Of a DNA stretch of 64,000 nt, positions 61,322 to 64,000 are shown piece by piece. The number at the start of each line of letters is the position of its first letter. Position 1 is the first letter of the stretch. The position numbers and the translations under genes were made by a program. The DNA is taken from positions 25,980-89,979 of the forward strand of contig NZ_JAGIPZ010000015.1 in assembly GCF_017814915.1 (NCBI RefSeq), written 5' to 3'. The notes under the pieces were generated by a model. It searched no databases and had not been told where the DNA came from. It was given only the letters and a program-made list of their open reading frames with translations. This DNA is from Herbaspirillum sp. LeCh32-8. GTDB lineage: Bacteria; Pseudomonadota; Gammaproteobacteria; Burkholderiales; Burkholderiaceae_D.

Positions 61322-62224
61322 TCAAACCGCCACCGGCCGCAACTTCCTCCACACCTCGACCGCCGTGTCGGCGAAAGTGCGGATGCAGGGATTCGAGTTT
61401 TCCTTGTTCCAGATCACCGCCACTTCCACCAGCGGCGGGTTGGTCAGCGGTTTGAAGACCGTGGCTTCGAGGTGCATCGCCTGCATCGAGGTCGGCACCA
61501 GGGCTACGCCCAGGCCTTCGCCGACCAGGTTGACGATGGTTTGCTGCAGGTTGGCTTCAAGCACGATGCGCGGGCGAAAGCCGTTGGACTGGCAGTGGTT
61601 GACGATGATGTCGAACACCACCGGGGCGATGCTGCGGGGGATGCTGATGAACGGGTCGTCAGCCAGTTCGGCAATCGAGATGGCGGATTTGCCTGCCAGG
61701 CGGTGGTCGCGCGGGAGCACCGCCAGCAGCGGCTCGGCGTAGATGGTGTGGCTGTCCAGCCGGCTGCAGTCCTCGGGACGGTACATGATGCCGACATCGA
61801 CCTTTTCATCCTCGATGTCGGTGGCCAGCAGGTTGGGGACGTATTCGGTCAGGCGCATGTCGACCTCGGGATAGGCGGCCGAGTAATGGCGCGTGACCGA
61901 AGGCAGGATGTTGTAGGCCGAGGACATCATGAATCCGACCTTCAGCGCGCCGCTTTTGCCGGTGCTGGAGGACGACACGTTGCGTTTCGCCCGTTCCAGT
62001 GCCTTGAAAATTTCTGTGGTGTCGCGATAAAAATATTTGCCGGCCGGGGTCAGCTGGATGGCGCGTTTGCTGCGGTCGAACAATTGCGCGCCCAACTCCC
62101 TCTCGAGCGCTGCAATCTGCCGTGTGAGCGGGGGTTGCGAGATATGCAACAGCTCGGCCGCGCGTCCGAAATGCAGAGTTTCTGCTACGGTGCGGAAATA
62201 GATGAGATGTCTCAACTCGATCAT
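61322..62224 (-). CDS. LysR-family transcriptional regulator
   Basis: The 300-residue protein begins MIELRHLIYFRTVAETLHFGRAAELLHISQPPLTRQI, a LysR helix-turn-helix, followed by the effector domain. It resembles the BenM/CatM-type group by overall pattern. It is separated from the SDR genes only by repeats and faces the sigma-54 activator. It is a candidate regulator of the island to its left, possibly through the operators at 55.6-55.7 kb. A T-N11-A palindrome overlaps its own ribosome binding site. Confidence 0.9.
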   Translation of the reverse strand: MIELRHLIYFRTVAETLHFGRAAELLHISQPPLTRQIAALERELGAQLFDRSKRAIQLTPAGKYFYRDTTEIFKALERAKRNVSSSSTGKSGALKVGFMMSSAYNILPSVTRHYSAAYPEVDMRLTEYVPNLLATDIEDEKVDVGIMYRPEDCSRLDSHTIYAEPLLAVLPRDHRLAGKSAISIAELADDPFISIPRSIAPVVFDIIVNHCQSNGFRPRIVLEANLQQTIVNLVGEGLGVALVPTSMQAMHLEATVFKPLTNPPLVEVAVIWNKENSNPCIRTFADTAVEVWRKLRPVAV

Positions 62225-62227
62225 TTG

Positions 62228-62242
62228 ATACCTTCAAGGTAT
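62228..62242. promoter_or_regulatory. Autoregulatory LysR box candidate
   Basis: ATACCTT-C-AAGGTAT is a perfect palindrome with T62229-N11-A62241 spacing. It sits 3 bp upstream of the LysR start codon and contains the GAAGG ribosome binding site, so binding there could block translation start or transcription. Confidence 0.55.
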
Positions 62243-62398
62243 TGATTCTGTCAGTACATTGTATTGGAAGTCATCAGATTGTCTCGTTATTCTTCGACGC
62301 AGAGGTGGCAAACTTGCGACCGCCTCAAGGTGCCCGGCACGCCAAAAGCGCGCCTTGCCGCCATAAGAAGAAAAAGCAGTTCAAGACAGGAGACAATC

Positions 62399-63541
62399 AT
62401 GCCGACACAAACGGTAGAGCTGCCCATGGCAGGAAGCGACGTCGGAACAGCCGGTTCAACTAGCCGCAATGCCCCGCGCAACATGTCCCGCAACACGCCG
62501 CAATATCGCGCCATCGACCAACTGGCCGAAGGCGACGACGTCATGCGTGACCTGGTCGAGCGCGGCAAGCGCCTGATCGACCGCGGCATTCCTATTCTTA
62601 TTCTTGGCGAAACCGGCACCGGCAAGGAATACCTCTCGCGCGCCCTGCATGAGTACAGCGAGCGCCGTCGCGCCGCCTGGGTGGCGGTCAACTGCGCTTC
62701 CATTCCCGAGAGCCTGGCCGAGAGCGAATTGTTCGGCTATTGCAAGGGCGCCTTCTCCGGCGCGCTGCCGGGCGGCATGAAAGGCAAGGTGCAGCAGGCC
62801 GACGGCGGCACCCTGTTCCTCGATGAAATCGGCGACATGCCGTTCGCGCTGCAGACGCGCCTGTTGCGCGTGCTGTCGGAACGCGAAGTGATTCCGCTGG
62901 GCGCGATGCGCCCGGTACCGGTGGACGTGCAACTGATCTGCGCCACCCACCAGGACCTGAAGACGCTGATCGCCGAAGGGCGCTTCCGCGAAGATTTGTA
63001 TTACCGTATCGCCGGCGGCGTGCTGCGCCTGCCCGCGCTGCGCGAGCGCGCCGACCGCCGCCGCGTGATCATGAACATGATCGCCGCCGAGCTGGCCGTG
63101 GACGATGCCGATGAAACCATGATCGCGCCGGCGGCGCTGCAGCGCATGCTGGCCTACCCGTGGCCGGGCAACCTGCGCCAGATGCATGCGGTGATCCGCT
63201 ACAGCTGCGCGGTCATGGATGGCGGTCGCATCGACGTGCGCGACCTGCCCGAAGAATTGATGCAATTCCAAGCGGCGAACCTGGGCCATACCGGCCACGC
63301 CGCCAACGTCCGTCCCATCGTGCCACAAGCCGATACGGCGGCGATTCCTCTGCGCCAATCAGGCGAAGCGCTCCTGGATGAGCGCACGCGCGTTATCGAT
63401 GCGCTCAATGGCAGCCGCTGGAACATTTCCGCCGCCTCGCGGCAACTGGGAATGTGCCGCGCCTCGCTGTATCGCAAGCTGCGCCAGCTGGATATCCCGC
63501 ATGTGCGCGACCAGGCGATGCCGGCCTACGCCGTCGCCTGA
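62399..63541 (+). CDS. Sigma-54-dependent transcriptional activator without sensor domain
   Basis: The 380-residue protein has the central AAA+ domain of sigma-54 activators: Walker A GETGTGKE (70-77), GAFSGA at 117-122 (usually GAFTGA, which contacts sigma-54), Walker B LFLDEIGD, and FREDLYYRI. The C-terminus carries a Fis-type helix-turn-helix ([20 protein letters not shown]). The N-terminus before the AAA+ part is only about 45 residues and lacks a known sensor, as in PspF/HrpS; control must come from expression or a partner. The RBS is AGGAG. Confidence 0.88.
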   Translation: MPTQTVELPMAGSDVGTAGSTSRNAPRNMSRNTPQYRAIDQLAEGDDVMRDLVERGKRLIDRGIPILILGETGTGKEYLSRALHEYSERRRAAWVAVNCASIPESLAESELFGYCKGAFSGALPGGMKGKVQQADGGTLFLDEIGDMPFALQTRLLRVLSEREVIPLGAMRPVPVDVQLICATHQDLKTLIAEGRFREDLYYRIAGGVLRLPALRERADRRRVIMNMIAAELAVDDADETMIAPAALQRMLAYPWPGNLRQMHAVIRYSCAVMDGGRIDVRDLPEELMQFQAANLGHTGHAANVRPIVPQADTAAIPLRQSGEALLDERTRVIDALNGSRWNISAASRQLGMCRASLYRKLRQLDIPHVRDQAMPAYAVA

Positions 63542-63608
63542 GACACCCACTTCACATTTCACCAAGGCCGGGCGGGGAGCCCGGCTTACGTATCTCTTTA
63601 GGAAGACC

Positions 63609-64000
63609 ATGAAAGTTTTTTACGACAAAGACGCAGACCTGTCCCTGATCAAGAACAAGAACGTGACCATCATCGGTTACGGCTCGCAAGGCCACGCGCA
63701 CGCGCTGAACCTGAAGGATTCGGGCTGCAAGGTGACCGTCGGCCTGCGTAAGGGCGGCGCATCGTGGAGCAAGGCCGAGAAGGCCGGCCTGAAGGTGGCC
63801 GAAGTCAACGACGCGGTCAAGGACGCCGACGTCATCATGATCCTGCTGCCGGATGAAAACATCGGCCAGGTGTACGCCGAAAACGTTGCGCCGTTCGCCA
63901 AGCAAGGCGCCACCGTGGCGTTTGCGCACGGCTTCAACATCCACTACGGCCAGGTCGTGCCGCGCGCCGATCTGGACATCATCATGATCGCGCCGAAGGC
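63609..64000 (+). CDS. ilvC: Ketol-acid reductoisomerase, N-terminal part, cut by window edge
   Basis: The first 130 codons match Ilv[18 protein letters not shown], the NADPH-binding [13 protein letters not shown] (glycines 23, 25, 28), LRKGGASW, and [13 protein letters not shown]. It makes 2,3-dihydroxy acids in valine, leucine and isoleucine synthesis. The ATG is preceded by AGGAAG. Reductoisomerases of this class are about 338 residues, so around 60% lies outside the window. Confidence 0.97.
   Translation, partial: MKVFYDKDADLSLIKNKNVTIIGYGSQGHAHALNLKDSGCKVTVGLRKGGASWSKAEKAGLKVAEVNDAVKDADVIMILLPDENIGQVYAENVAPFAKQGATVAFAHGFNIHYGQVVPRADLDIIMIAPK

Overview
The window is high-GC bacterial chromosome from a betaproteobacterium of the order Burkholderiales, most like Oxalobacteraceae and probably Herbaspirillum or a close relative. 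This rests on gene content and synteny remembered from that group: rplM-rpsI-argC-DUF6776-bactofilin-erpA, hemL/ThiD-like/rubredoxin beside a pil-chp cluster, a Rieske oxygenase divergent from xseB-ispA-dxs, and a HypT-like LysR beside gdhA and gltIJKL. I see no tRNA, rRNA, insertion sequence, prophage or CRISPR array. The window cuts two genes: an acyl-CoA synthetase at the left edge and ilvC at the right edge.

Layout. 1-4.0 kb: end of an acyl-CoA ligase, then a leftward 2-hydroxyacid dehydrogenase-dgoK-dgoA operon for 2-keto-3-deoxygalactonate use, and a YciA-type thioesterase. 4.2-13.9 kb: an Atm1-type ABC exporter, then a glutamate block (HypT-like LysR, gdhA, an extra GltI-like binding protein, gltI-gltJ-gltK-gltL). 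14-20.7 kb: housekeeping genes pyrC, coq7, an OsmC protein, rplM-rpsI, argC, a DUF6776 membrane protein, bactofilin and erpA. A candidate small RNA lies between osmC and rplM. 20.9-32.6 kb: hemL, a divergent ThiD-like kinase, rubredoxin and the Pil-Chp chemosensory operon pilG-pilH-pilI-pilJ-chpA. 32.6-38 kb: a ZIP metal transporter with no normal start codon, a LysR regulator, sseA, an EamA transporter and a Rieske oxygenase. 38-42 kb: xseB-ispA-dxs and a PduO-type adenosyltransferase. 42.2-51.2 kb: hydroxy-acid oxidation (a D-lactate dehydrogenase-like flavoprotein, LysR, glcDEF) and a dicarboxylate/proton symporter.

51.3-62.2 kb is the most accessory-looking part. It is a putative uptake-and-degradation island for an unidentified carboxylic acid. 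Leftward genes are a thiolase, an acyl-CoA synthetase and two overlapping PCC/DUF296 proteins. Rightward genes are a Tat-exported TRAP binding protein, a fused DctQM permease and two short-chain dehydrogenases, with a LysR regulator at the far side. The 750-bp divergent promoter region holds two separate palindromic operator candidates, one with 11-bp phasing. The end of the window has a sensor-less sigma-54 activator and the start of ilvC.

Two kinds of non-coding repeat stand out. A palindromic repeat of about 35-45 bp occurs at least eight times between genes. A composite element of about 400-460 bp occurs twice (44.7-45.2 kb and 60.9-61.3 kb), with conserved hairpins, one of which shows compensatory base changes between copies.
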